This document shows, piece by piece, positions 53,701 through 64,000 of a DNA stretch of 64,000 nt (its first letter is position 1; the number at the start of each line of letters is the position of its first letter). This DNA comes from Bugulina stolonifera (lineage: Eukaryota > Bryozoa > Gymnolaemata > Cheilostomatida > Bugulidae): positions 32,862,818 to 32,926,817 of the forward strand of contig OW285187.1 in the NCBI GenBank assembly GCA_935421135.1, in the 5' to 3' direction. The notes under the pieces are model-generated. The model was not told where the DNA came from and made no database searches. It worked only from the letters and a program-made list of their open reading frames with translations. Position numbers and translations under genes: made by a program.

Positions 53701-56598
53701 TTGAATAGGTTGCATACATACACCTAGGTTGCAGGTTGGTGGGTGTAGTAGAACTATGTGATGTGGTAGAGTGGGACTGTTTAGAGGGAGCAAACTCTAG
53801 TACAATAGTATCTCCTGCCGCAATGATGTCTCTTCCTGTTACTTCCTCGATCTCTTCATCAACCTCAGAGTCGTCATCATCCTGAATATAAATAATGTAT
53901 TCTGCATTCATATATTATTTATTCAAAGAATTCATTATACACTTGAGAACAACTATTAGTATAATATAAAATTCAACATAAATATACAAAATATAATTTA
54001 CATGATTTGTAGAATACGAGTATGTTTGCTCTAGTAGAAATGTAAATTTAAAGTTGTCCTCTTTCCCTTGTGAATGACATCAATAAATATTTACTAATTA
54101 TAGTATCATTACCAAATATAACTAAATTTTACATGTGTAAGAGAACAAACCAATCAGTTGAATTAGTTCATATCTACCCTGTTATGAGTGTGTGACTTAC
54201 GGTGTTCTGGCATATGCTTTCTCTCACAAATCTACTAAGTTCCAGACTTTTACGTAGTTTCTAAAACAGAGTACACCATATGTTAAATTTATAAGAGTGA
54301 AGTATTGAGGAATAAGCAAGTGCTACATTAACCTAACCAATAAGCAAGCAGATATACTGATGGCAGCCAATGAACTTACAGGAATATCTTTAATAGAGAG
54401 AAGCACATGGTCACTAATTGTTGTTGTATCTTCCTCTTCACTCTGGATATCTAGTTTATTACCCCCAGCAGGGTTGATACTTTCTCTTATTGTATCAACA
54501 TCACCATCACTATCACTCTAAAATTTATTATAATACTATAACTAGAATGTGCAAAATGTGAATGACAGCCTATTCGCACTTTAGGCGTCTCACAACACCA
54601 AACATCAAAGAAAAGTTTACATCTAGTCCTGGACATGAGCGCCTACCTCTCTACTGTTGTTATTGTTGTTCAAACTTGCAGTCACATCCTCAAAGTCATC
54701 AGAATATTCTCCAGTAAGAAGGTCTGTGTTAATAAAATAACAGAAACCAATTTGATCTAATGTTGTACATTTTTATATTCTGTAATTCTATTGTATTGTT
54801 TTGTTCCAGGAATGTTTACACATATCAGACTTGGCTGAACTAACCTGGAGCATGTAAATGCATTTTTTCTCCTCTAGCAGTCTGTATATTGATTGAAGAA
54901 GTATTCCAGTTCTTTCTTGATTTCTTTTGAGCTTTCTCTGGAGCTGAACGAGATCTTGAGTTGAGAGAAGGTGTATCCAGTGTGAGATCATTTGGAGATT
55001 CCTTTGAGAGGTGGGATAACTCTTAAAATTAAACATATATGTGTATAAGTAATTCCGCTTTAAAATTGTAACAAACCACACATGAAAACTTGGAATTATT
55101 ATACTCTGTTCTTATTCTAATGCAACACAAGGACAGAATCAAGTTAGATAAGTTTTAACATACAATCTACGATATTAAATCGCTAAGCCACTTCAATGCT
55201 AATCATACTATAATATCCATGGTTTGCGGTAAATGGTGTGACTATTCATACCTGCAGCTATTCTAGAGTTTGGAGTGTGTCTTGGAGTATTACGAGGTGT
55301 CTTCCTCCGCATATTGTTACCTTTCTTCTCATTAGCACCATTCACATATAGAGTAAAGCCTTTCTCTTTCTTCTCCTTCTCCAACTGTTCCTTATTAGTT
55401 AACTTCACTTTCTGAATCATTCTAAATCAAATCATTTATGAATCATCAAATGCCGCATCAATCAAGTAAACCAGCGAGGCATGCGGTATATTATGTATGA
55501 ACAGGTGAAGAGTACACAAGAAGTAATACTTGTAATACCAACAACTGCTAACAATAGTGAGATAGGAAACTAGCATGTGTTTACCCTGATTTATTGGTCC
55601 TTATAATACTAGAAACTAGGCAACGCAACAACCAAATAACTGCTACAGGTTACTCACTTATTTCTCTGCTGTAGTAGAATCAAATACTCATCATACCCAG
55701 GAGAAGGCTCCATTTGTTTAGCTACTGGAACCTGTATTTGAACACATAAGCATCCATAACTAAGTCGTACAATACCGGTATCTCTGTGAAGATTTGGCAC
55801 ATCATACAGATTTAATTTCGTCTGAGGCTAGATGCTTTGAAATAAAGTTTCTGATTGCTGATTTGAAAACTACATTACATGTATGACAATATACTACATT
55901 AGGTTATGTAGCCAAATAGCAAAAAGGCTAACATAATTAGCACACAAAGCATAATTATTCTGATTACTAACTCTCTCATGACGTCTCGGAGTTATCATAA
56001 TATCACTAGACCTTTCATGTGACCAACGCTTACGAGCATTGCTCCGCTCAATCTTGACACCTGCAACATAATATACAGCTACAAGCTAAAGAGATGTGTA
56101 TTAGGTGACAATTTTGTCACGGTCCCATCAGTTCAAATAAGAAAAAACTACAAACACAAGTTACATGACAATTACTGCCATAACAATAGTGACACAGATA
56201 AAGAACAATGTAAATCTGATTTAGCCACCAAATAGTACACTTAAAATAAACATAGAAAGTGCTAGGTTAATTTCGACTACCTTTGAATACCTTTGAAGAG
56301 ATAATACAGTCTTGAATTTTGATAATGGGGGCAGCTTTGCTGTACAATATGTTTAGACAGTAATTTAGATAGTACAGCATATTGCTGTTTAGAAGAGTAT
56401 TGGTTTGAATCCATAGCGACGTATTTGTAGGCTTTTCGCAATTTTCCATTGTGTTAATCAATTTTGTTCTTCGTGCACATGCATATCGCAGCCAAAAGCT
56501 GTCATGGTATTTGAATGTTAAAGCAGCTATTGAGATGATTATACCACCATGATATGTTGTAGCGTCAAGGTTAAATATAACTTACCACTGTCACTCAT
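41738..56598 (-). CDS. KATNIP: katanin-interacting protein (KATNIP/KIAA0556)
   Basis: Thirty-seven exons traced, about 1,656 residues (human about 1,618). Exons: 56598-56586, 56060-55972, 55731-55658, 55421-55252, 55021-54845, 54723-54647, 54517-54380, 54261-54201, 53881-53724, 53490-53381, 53139-52985, 52881-52684, 52357-52160, 51923-51789, 51448-51286, 51002-50949, 50827-50594, 50194-50056, 49796-49596, 49443-49358, 48977-48774, 48382-48253, 48108-47967, 47722-47525, 47380-47243, 46997-46854, 46144-46121, 45769-45610, 45281-45104, 44505-44340, 44140-43974, 43522-43461, 43182-43072, 42941-42802, 42652-42551, 42145-41988, 41855-41738. KATNIP is a cilia-associated microtubule and katanin partner. 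Near the N terminus are [12 protein letters not shown] and [10 protein letters not shown]. The C-terminal half repeats a module four times: YxGLxGxE, HMWLxP, then WNYxKS. Exon 8 is one base too long to keep frame. The last exon could splice on (CAAG-GTATAT) instead of stopping at 41738-41740. Confidence 0.92.
42431..42479. repeat. intronic hairpin 1 (GAAGTTGTCCTCT type)
   Basis: GAAGTTGTCCTCT at 42431-42443 pairs with AGAGAACAACTTC at 42467-42479 with one mismatch. It is one of three related hairpins in KATNIP introns. Confidence 0.7.
43781..43828. repeat. intronic hairpin 2 (GAAGTT...GAGAGGACAACTTC)
   Basis: AGAAGTTCTTCTCTC at 43781-43795 pairs with GAGAGGACAACTTCT at 43814-43828 with two mismatches. 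The stem is related in sequence to 42431-42479. Confidence 0.65.
44275..44343. repeat. 49-bp tandem duplication carrying a second splice donor
   Basis: The 20-mer TGTATGTTATACTCACACCC occurs at 44275 and again at 44324, 49 bp apart. On the minus strand each copy carries GGGTGTGAGTATAAC, the splice donor of the KATNIP exon that ends at 44340. Confidence 0.85.
44705..44749. repeat. intronic hairpin 3 (perfect 14-bp arms)
   Basis: GAGTTGTTTTCTCT at 44705-44718 is perfectly complementary to 44736-44749 around a 17-nt loop. The stem resembles the other two hairpins, sharing the GTTGTxxTCT core. Confidence 0.8.
46178..46766. mobile_element. pogo/Tigger-like MITE (589 bp)
   Basis: Perfect 20-bp terminal inverted repeats, CAGTGGAACTTGGATAACTC, bound the element, and each side is flanked by TA. 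TA target sites and CAGT-starting ends with GATAAC are typical of pogo/Tigger elements of the Tc1/mariner superfamily. GAGTTAT recurs many times inside. No transposase is present. It lies in the KATNIP intron between exon 26 and the 24-nt exon 27. Confidence 0.82.
51008..51089 (-). repeat. intronic duplicated block, copy A
   Basis: About 80 bp closely similar to 51524-51611; both lie in KATNIP introns, either side of exon 15, in the same orientation. The best-conserved stretch is AGGCCTAAGAAGGGGCTGTG and the 30 nt after it. Copy A abuts the splice acceptor of exon 16. It could be a duplicated intron segment or a small intronic RNA; no C/D or H/ACA boxes are clear. Confidence 0.7.
51524..51611 (-). 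repeat. intronic duplicated block, copy B
   Basis: The partner of 51008-51089. The core differs at only a few positions. The block contains complementary GGCC tracts flanking a CCCCTTC loop when read on the minus strand. Confidence 0.7.
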
Positions 56599-57480
56599 AT
56601 TGAAAGATTCATCAACACCATAGATTTTTTATCTGTAAATACAGTAATCAAATACAATATATAATATCAGTTATCAATAATCATTTGTTACATTACATGC
56701 AATGACTGTAGAAGCAGTTAAAACAGCTTGACATCAATCTTATTACTTCCATATCCGTCTTTAAGTAAAAAATTAACTGAATGGCTAATGCTATTTACTG
56801 GATGATGATGATGGTAAATTATTATAATTTATATATAACTATCAAAACAGTAAACATGCATAACAGTAATATTCGTTCAAATATAAAATAACAGCAATAT
56901 CGAATAGCCTAATGGTAATAGTAACTCACTAACTTTGATCATAGGATAGTTGTCATAAGGTAATTGACTTTTGAGTAAAGCACTTGAACAAATAAAAATG
57001 GGAAATAAAAAGCACTGTAATAATAAAGGAATGAAATAAAAATGTAAATTTATTAAATTTTAATACGATATTCACTATGAATACAAGAAGAATATAAAAT
57101 TAAATAAAAACTAAAACTTCTACTAATTTAAACTACTGAAATCAAATAAAAACTAAAACCTCTACTAATTTTAATTTTATTTATTATTAAACTACAACAC
57201 TCAACTTTTTACCAAAAACCTGGTTCAGCCGTAAGTATGTCATGACTTACTTGAAGTGCCTTCCTTAACCATATAATATATGACATATACTTTGAACTAC
57301 ATCAACATTGCCATTTGAAAGAAATGGGATGAAAAATTACAAAATTTGTTTAGTGGATTCCAAGGTATCAATATCCGGCGTAACGCGCATGTCCGATGTT
57401 TACACGCTTCTTCATTGGCTACTAATTCTCACGATCAGCCAATAACAGAGGCGTGCTATGATGTAGTGGCATAAGGCAAC
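56599..57480. promoter_or_regulatory. KATNIP: KATNIP upstream region with CCAAT boxes
   Basis: Paired CCAAT elements in opposite orientation (CATTGGCT near 57412 and AGCCAATAAC near 57437) and a CGCGCATG step near 57384 form the only GC-leaning promoter-like cluster upstream of KATNIP. The first coding exon is only 13 nt, so a 5' untranslated exon probably lies between here and 56640. A tandem near-duplication of about 50 bp (AAATAAAAACTAAAAC) occurs at 57100-57180. Confidence 0.4.
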
Positions 57481-57546
57481 TCCAGGGCAATGATAATATA
57501 CATATACATGTACATATACATACATGTATATTATCATTGTCCAGGG
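57481..57546. mobile_element. 52-bp palindromic insertion with 7-bp direct repeats
   Basis: The segment 57488-57539 has perfect 16-nt inverted arms (CAATGATAATATACAT) around a TACATGTA-rich centre. It is bracketed by exact 7-bp direct repeats, TCCAGGG, at 57481-57487 and 57540-57546. The arrangement looks like a very short terminal-inverted-repeat insertion with a target-site duplication. Confidence 0.65.
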
Positions 57547-58651
57547 TGTATTTGATCTCCAAGAGTGGATAACTTCATATTCAAAGTCTAAACTTCATCA
57601 TTGAATTGTTGGCATAGTAAAAATCATGTCTTCTCCACTACATGTGCATGCAACACAGTAAACGAACAGTATTATTTCATTGCTTTACTTATGGCAATTC
57701 GTTCTTAAAAAATACCAAGCATACAGAAATAAGCACACCACATAAACAAATGAGAGTAGCAAAACACTTGACATTTCCCTGTCCTCCACGATTTCAACAT
57801 GCTAAAACACCCATTTCTGAAATTTGCCAGCAATGTAGTTTATACATATACACATTTCGTAGTTTATTTGTAGATTAATTTTATGATAACTTAGCTAAAC
57901 TGTACTTTGTCAAAGCCATAGTCCATATCAATGTATGATCATTTTGAGTTTGCATGTGTGACCAGGGCAATTTCCAATTTCAAATGATGCATCACTAGTG
58001 TAGCTGGTACCTAAAAAATTGATGAAATTTCTTGCTTTATTTCAAAACTGATGAAAAGATACAATGTTGAGTAATTTGATGAGAAATGCAGCAGTAGCTG
58101 CTGCTGTAAAGAATATGAGTGTGCAAGTCATTATTATAGCCTGCAATGTTTGGGAGTGATTACTAAACATAAAATACACAGACAAAAAATTGCTGTGAGT
58201 CACCAGATAAGAACCTAAACCATTCATTTGTGAAAAGATGATAACCTTATTTAATGGATGTCACATATTTACATAAATGGTAAGTAACATGTACGTACCA
58301 CACATGTATTTGCAAACTTTTTAGAAATCTATGTAGCACCAAAATATTTGTACTCAAATAATTCTTGTAGTCCACCAATATTCAAGTAGCTCCATAACTA
58401 CTGTATAACACATAATTATAATTCTTTTGTTATACATGTATGAGCATGTAGATGTACATCAGCATGTACGTGTAGCACAAAATAATACATATACAAATTA
58501 TTTACAGAATAATAAAGTTGACTACAACCCCATATCAGCATACACAGGTATGTAACACAAGTTAACGTACAGAATTTGATTCCATCTTTTAATCAGATTA
58601 GTCTTGTTTTAATATTTCATCCAATGATGAAACACATTGAGATGTAGCTCA
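57547..58651. other. interval between NPRL3 3' end and KATNIP promoter
   Basis: No exon is supported. It should contain the NPRL3 3' untranslated region next to 58652. The rest is AT-rich with TACATGTA repeats. Confidence 0.4.
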
Positions 58652-61600
58652 TCAAACTTTGGCATAGTAGGAGGTGGCAGGGTCAGGCAGCTGCATCTTG
58701 TATAGCATTGGTAAAAACCGGTCTATTACAGTAGACACTTGACCTCTATTGATATCCTGATAGTACATAATATCTTCAATGTGCCTCGTACCATCAAAGT
58801 ATTTTATTAGTCTACAATGGTGTGATAACTCAAAATTACAACATTTATAATAACACATGTACACTGTTGTGTTTTATATACATGTACCTTGGTACGAATC
58901 CATCTGAAATTAATTGAGAAGTTTAATTCCACATAATATTCCTACAGCTATACTGTAACTAACTCAAAACTATCTGGGATTGAAATTAGTGTCCCCATGG
59001 AGCATACATTCCACTATTGTCATTACATTGCAGATTTACATGTCATGGAAATATTCCATGTAAATGTACATTATCATGCATGTATACCACAATATAATTA
59101 TATTATGACTATATATAACTCACTCTAAAAAGGCAGCAGCACTACCACTATCTGCAGCAGCGGCAGCCAATTGCTCTTTCCCAGCTTCATTGAGGCTAAC
59201 AACTACATGGTGACAATAATAACATATGGGTACATAATAGCACATACATATGTATGCTCATCACAGCATATGTGTAATATGCAAGTCGGATAGAAAACAC
59301 TCATCCTAGTCTATATGTAGATAGGCAATACTATATTATGTACTCTCTGAGTCTATGGGTGGACAGGCAATATTATGTGTACTCTCCGAGTCTATGGGTG
59401 GAATATCATCTTACCTTTCTCCCCATCAGATAACTCATTCACCTCCGAGTATGATGGTTTAAGATATAAATAGTCATGAAGCTGAATAAGCAGCCTGTGC
59501 TTCAACAACCAAATCACTATCTTCACAATCTCATTCTACAAATTAGAAGACAAATGTTAACATCTAAGGCTATAGCCTAATATCACAAGTTCCAGAGAGA
59601 AATATCCATAGTAAAACTACGACTACACTCGTATGTAGCACCAAACTGTTGATGCTATTATGTACCTTCTTCTTCTTATCGTCTACAATCTTCTGGTGCT
59701 CATCCAGTTGGCTGGGGAATGAGAACTCAGAGAGCACCTCTGTCAGGTTATACTCTGGAAACACCTTATTAAATTCCTCTACCAAATGGGACTTTCTGTA
59801 ATATATACACAACTACATGTAGTACAAGTACATGTGTAACTACATGCAAGATACACCACTATGTATAACTACAGCAACACACATGTATAGTACACACACA
59901 TTTAAGACTAGCTCCTTTTTGGTGGGTCATCGAAGGGAAATGGATTTAAACTCAATTATACAACTAAAAGTCATATCAAATACAATTCCATTACACCAGC
60001 AATACAAAAATTGGATAGTAAGGTCAATATTGAGTGGTCTCACATACAGAATTACTACTTACATTTATGTGTGTGTAGACAATATACTTACAATATATTT
60101 ACACTACTATATTCCATATACATGTATACTTACATAGAGATAGGTGCATTAGGAGATAGAGCATACACGTTATGTTCACACAGGGGGTAGATAACTGTTG
60201 CCTTGGCCCAGTATATCAGATGGCTGACCAGTTTAAACACCTGTTAACAGGTAATATACCTATTCATAAGTTAGGGAACAGAAAACACCAATTTTTATTT
60301 ATTGTCTCAAAGCCATGTCACATTTGTAGCAAAGATATCATTCTGTTAACAGATTGTGCTGTGCATGTATGTGTGAATATCTGCCACTTGAACTAACCTG
60401 GGAGAGTTCAAGGTCACTGTCTGCTGCCAGCTCCTGCAGGTTCTTCTTAGGAGAGTAGACCCTGAGAAGTTTGACCAGGGCAGGGCTGGAGTCTATTGGT
60501 AGACTTTTAATTAGAGATCGTACATCTACCAGCAGTAGCATAGCATGGTAGGGTCTGCAACAAATAGCAAACACTGCTAGAGCAGACTAGCTTTAGTTTT
60601 TATAAGTAAACATAGATAGGTTCAAGCTTAGAATAGCAGAGTGACTCAACTTAAAAGTTGTCTGCATCCACTCACCTTAGTAAATCCAAACAACTGTCTA
60701 TATCTTCCTCCTAGAAAACAGTGTAACAATTACATGTATGATAACAGGGAAAATTCCACTTCAAATCAACTGAAGCTACCATAATAAGTCACATCTGTTT
60801 AGTTGTTTAGTTCAGCTCACATAACAATATGCAAACTAAAAACAACAATAACTAAAAGTAACTTACTGTGATACAAAGTTCAGAGTCAAATGGCAGATTG
60901 TGTGCCTTGATGGGCAGACAGAAGTTGATCTCTGTCCAGTTATTCATCAACTCAAGCACTATACCAGTCTCTGACACCCTGCAGCAAGTTATCTACATGG
61001 TTAGCTACATATTACAGATAATATACATACTCAGTTAGCAGCATAATAACAAGACATTAGAATAAATGTCTACACTAGTGCATTGTTGACCTGACTGGTT
61101 AGTACCTACTTATCAAATACATTCTTGAGGGTTGTTGGAAGTGTAAGTCCTTGCTCCAACATCAGTAGGGATGGATGCCTTGTAGGATCTGTTGGGTATA
61201 ATAATATAATATAGGCTATACTTTTTATATAGATTTCTCAATGCACTGAGACAATGTAATTTCATGACTTATCAAGATCTAACCTTCTAGCCTTTTACCT
61301 GTAGATTTGAAACAAATCACTCCAGTTGCATTGTACAGTCAATGAACATATATGCATTGATAACATCAACTGAACAATTGTGACTTACTCATATCTGCTA
61401 TTTTCAAATTGCATGCATACTGTATGTATTGTTCTCCTGTTTGGGACAATTAGTGTGCATGTATTATTGTATTAAATATTGTAGGTTTTTAATAGCAAAA
61501 TAAATAAACGTGTCCACTTACTTTCATTGCAATCTTCGTGTACCTGTTCCATACGTTTCCTCTGAGAACAGAAGTAACAGCATCTACTTTCTTCATGTTT

Positions 61601-63904
61601 AATTGCCATAGCAACCTGCTGAGACAGCTGGTGATAGCAAGCTTTAGTTGCTTCTGTCACGCTCTCCTAGTGAGAAAAGAATACAACCGTCATATACTGA
61701 GTTGTATCATGATAGTCAAAACAATTTATAACAAACGACCAATTAAATGTGAATTTCATACAAAAATCTGCTGAACAAAATCATACGAATTGCAGTAGAA
61801 AAATACAAATTAGGCAACTCTGTACTTTTACTGAAACAAATGTACAGCTAATACTCTTACTGGGAGCGCGAAGACTACATTGACATTAGTTACACTAATA
61901 TTACTCGTCTCCTTTCCCCTCATCTTGCTGGGGCAGTGCTTCACTGAGACAGGATAGCCTACAAACTGGACATCGTCCACCTTTACGTCAAACGGTTTGT
62001 TAGCCATTTGGGAGTACTGTACAGCCAGGAATGTTGATAAAACATTATCAGAGTACCTGTGCAAATAAACACAATCAAAAATTTATTGAAAATCTTTGAA
62101 CTACTATATTAGTTTATATTCAATATAAATCTTCCCTCCAACTTAAGTGAAAATTCATTATCAATGGCAATAATGAGGGTCGATAAGAAATCTACTGAGG
62201 AAGGAGGAATTATACATTATAAAAGCTGGATAAAATGGCGGTGAAAGAGTGGCAACATTTCTTCTTTTGTAAGCGATAAATACATAGACATGTGTAGCAA
62301 TGTGCGGTAAACTTATAAGATAGTGTTAGTAATAACATGTAGTCACTCATGTGTAGGAGCATAGGCTAGGAGGAGAACTAATAAACCACTTTTAGTCAAT
62401 AAACTATAGACAAATCTTACATATATACATATACATGTATGAGTAAGAAATAGAAATACTTGTTAACAAGTGCAAGAATCTTTAACAAAAACTGTTATTA
62501 GTTGTATAACTAAACATCCACAAAACACAAAAACATCCCAAATGTAAATTTTCACAAAATCAAAAGTAAGTCCTTTAAACCATACTATTGATGTGGTACA
62601 TTGAATAGCTACTTGTCTACAGATTGATTAAAATTTTGAGCAGTACTCCTAATTAGGCCTACATTGCTGATACCTTGCGATACCTTCAATTTTGCTAACA
62701 ATTCTAGTGTGAATAGTGCTGATCTCCATCCCTCAGTTCCCAACTTATTTAAAGTATCAAGTAGCATGTGTGGTTGGACAAACTAGTGAGGGGTCTGGAA
62801 TCAACACCATTCCTATGTGATTCCTCTAGATGTAGATACTAATGCTATCAACTGGCAACTAGAACAATCTGGGACTGTGCATTACCAACACACTTCTGGA
62901 ACGAAAAGTCGGAAAGCAGGGCCTCACAAGCTTTATACTACAGACATCATGGTGACGCCTTATTTTACGTGTAACATGTAGCAGTCGCCTAGCGCAACAT
63001 CAACAAGACAAATTCATTTCCTACCATGTTTCATGTCCAGAAAACTCAATAAGATTTGACAAGTGTATACTCATTCAGTTCTCTAATTATTATCATTAAG
63101 TATTGCAGGGAAAGTCTTGAGAAGTTTATAAGAAGAAGAAGAAAGGGAATTTCTAGTCTTCCTGAAAGGTGGTGGGAGTTTTGTAAGGCAAGCATAGTGT
63201 GATGCAAAACAATTGAATAGTAAATGTATTATCTACACTCCAATGTGTGCAAATAGCAGTCTACAATACCGTCATCTCTTGGTCAATTATACACAACAAA
63301 CATATATTGTTAAGAAGCAACGAGGTCAGTCGTACGAGTACACTTATGGAAGTCGATTCACTACTTACGTGATCAATCCATTCTCCCCAATACCCAGATG
63401 TTGGAAGAATCTAGAACATGGTGTTACAAATGGACAAAAACATTTATGGATGAAGGAAAAGTTTTTACCCCAGTATAGCTCATAGATATTATAGAAATGT
63501 AGCAAAATATGCTGCTACAACAAAATATGAGCTGTGGGCAAATACGCCGATTCAGTTTTGGTAAAACTGTATGTATGTTTATGTACAATGTTATATTGGT
63601 AGTCAACTGCTGTTTCTTCGAATGTGAATTGCAATAATAAAAGAACGATCCATCTCTTTTAGTTCACTGTATATGTAGATGTGGTTGTACTTTATAGCCC
63701 CATAAATAGATATAACCAGCTACTTGCCATAACCCATATAATATATACTGTACATATTATATTGCATACAATATTGGCCTGTATATACTACCAGACAGAA
63801 AAACCAAAATAAAAATCTACCACCAGTAAAATACACTTACTGATTTGTGACTTCGTAATAGCTCTCATCATTCTTTACAGCAAACTCATTCTGTGAAACG
63901 GCGT
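58652..63904 (-). CDS. NPRL3: GATOR1 complex subunit NPRL3 (5' end outside the window)
   Basis: Twelve exons traced in phase: 63904-63841, 62056-61861, 61666-61522, 61188-61110, 60978-60867, 60710-60676, 60554-60398, 60240-60134, 59795-59666, 59535-59415, 59202-59124, 58811-58652. NPRL3 with NPRL2 and DEPDC5 forms GATOR1, the GTPase-activating complex for RagA/B that restrains TORC1 when amino acids are low, acting at the lysosome. Family landmarks in order: [11 protein letters not shown] and [35 protein letters not shown] with [50 protein letters not shown], and the C-terminal [12 protein letters not shown]. The serine-rich insertion of the vertebrate protein after the LLIQLH helix is very short here. 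The first visible exon starts in phase 1, so at least one exon with the ATG lies beyond 64000. Confidence 0.93.
59308..59401. repeat. 2.3-copy tandem repeat, about 40-bp unit
   Basis: AGTCTATGGGTGGACAGGCA starts a unit that recurs with changes at about 59308, 59350 and 59389, in an NPRL3 intron. Confidence 0.7.
62057..63840. other. first visible NPRL3 intron with two unassigned open frames
   Basis: On the plus strand a 64-codon open stretch (about 62790-62981, containing [20 protein letters not shown]) and a 90-codon frame (63213-63485, containing [19 protein letters not shown]) read more like protein than the surrounding AT-rich sequence. I recognise no family and cannot link them with phase-compatible splice sites. 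They may be relics of a mobile element. Confidence 0.3.
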
Positions 63905-64000
63905 CTGAGAAACAATGCAGTGTAATTAAAATGAATGAAATATTCAGCAAGACTCAGAAACTAGACAGAGTAGATCTAGCATTGATTAAAATATGGTTAG

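Noticed and set aside
54051..54061. A fourth copy of the GTTGTCCTCT hairpin stem
   Set aside because: No complementary arm was found nearby, so it is a chance or broken half-site.
58888..58903. A possible 16-nt microexon in NPRL3 (CAG acceptor, AAG-GTACAT donor)
   Set aside because: Including it leaves the next exon out of phase, whereas joining 59124 directly to 58811 gives FLELIKYFDG in agreement with the family.

Overview
This is an AT-rich, intron-dense nuclear segment of an invertebrate metazoan. Short exons (often 60-250 nt) carry GT-AG introns, TATA and CCAAT elements and AATAAA/ATTAAA signals are visible, and several introns hold small DNA transposons. The animal gene set (NPRL3, KATNIP, TMEM186, ADPRM, SNRNP200, COX6B), the compact spacing and a secreted cystine-knot peptide gene would suit a sponge or another early-branching animal, but the sequence alone does not fix the phylum.

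Layout. Positions 1-9600 hold no gene I can support; they hold repeats, a tRNA-like head, a possible LTR and a perfect 46-bp palindrome. ADPRM lies on the minus strand at 9610-15670 as two exons separated by a 5.1-kb intron. That intron contains a complete gene on the opposite strand for a secreted peptide with two tandem inhibitor-cystine-knot domains (about 10446-13442) and a hAT transposon relic (13732-14970). TMEM186 (18948-19544, plus) is a single coding exon. SNRNP200/BRR2 (38444-19816, minus) is complete: I traced 36 exons with continuous phase, giving 2,135 codons. Its last intron is enlarged by a 3-kb hAT-like element, and two other introns carry minisatellites that lie directly against 3' splice sites. 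COX6B (40648-41222, plus) is head-to-head with SNRNP200 and tail-to-tail with KATNIP (56598-41738, minus; 37 exons traced, one apparently frameshifted). NPRL3 (minus) runs from 58652 to at least 63904, and its first exon lies beyond the window.

The genes form no single pathway. They cover ADP-ribose/CDP-alcohol hydrolysis (ADPRM), complex I assembly (TMEM186), spliceosome activation (SNRNP200), complex IV (COX6B), cilia and microtubules (KATNIP) and GATOR1 control of TORC1 (NPRL3). TMEM186 and COX6B both serve the mitochondrial respiratory chain. The most unusual locus is the nested double-knottin gene. At least five TIR elements, four with recognisable target-site duplications, and several small hairpins account for much of the intron and intergenic structure.
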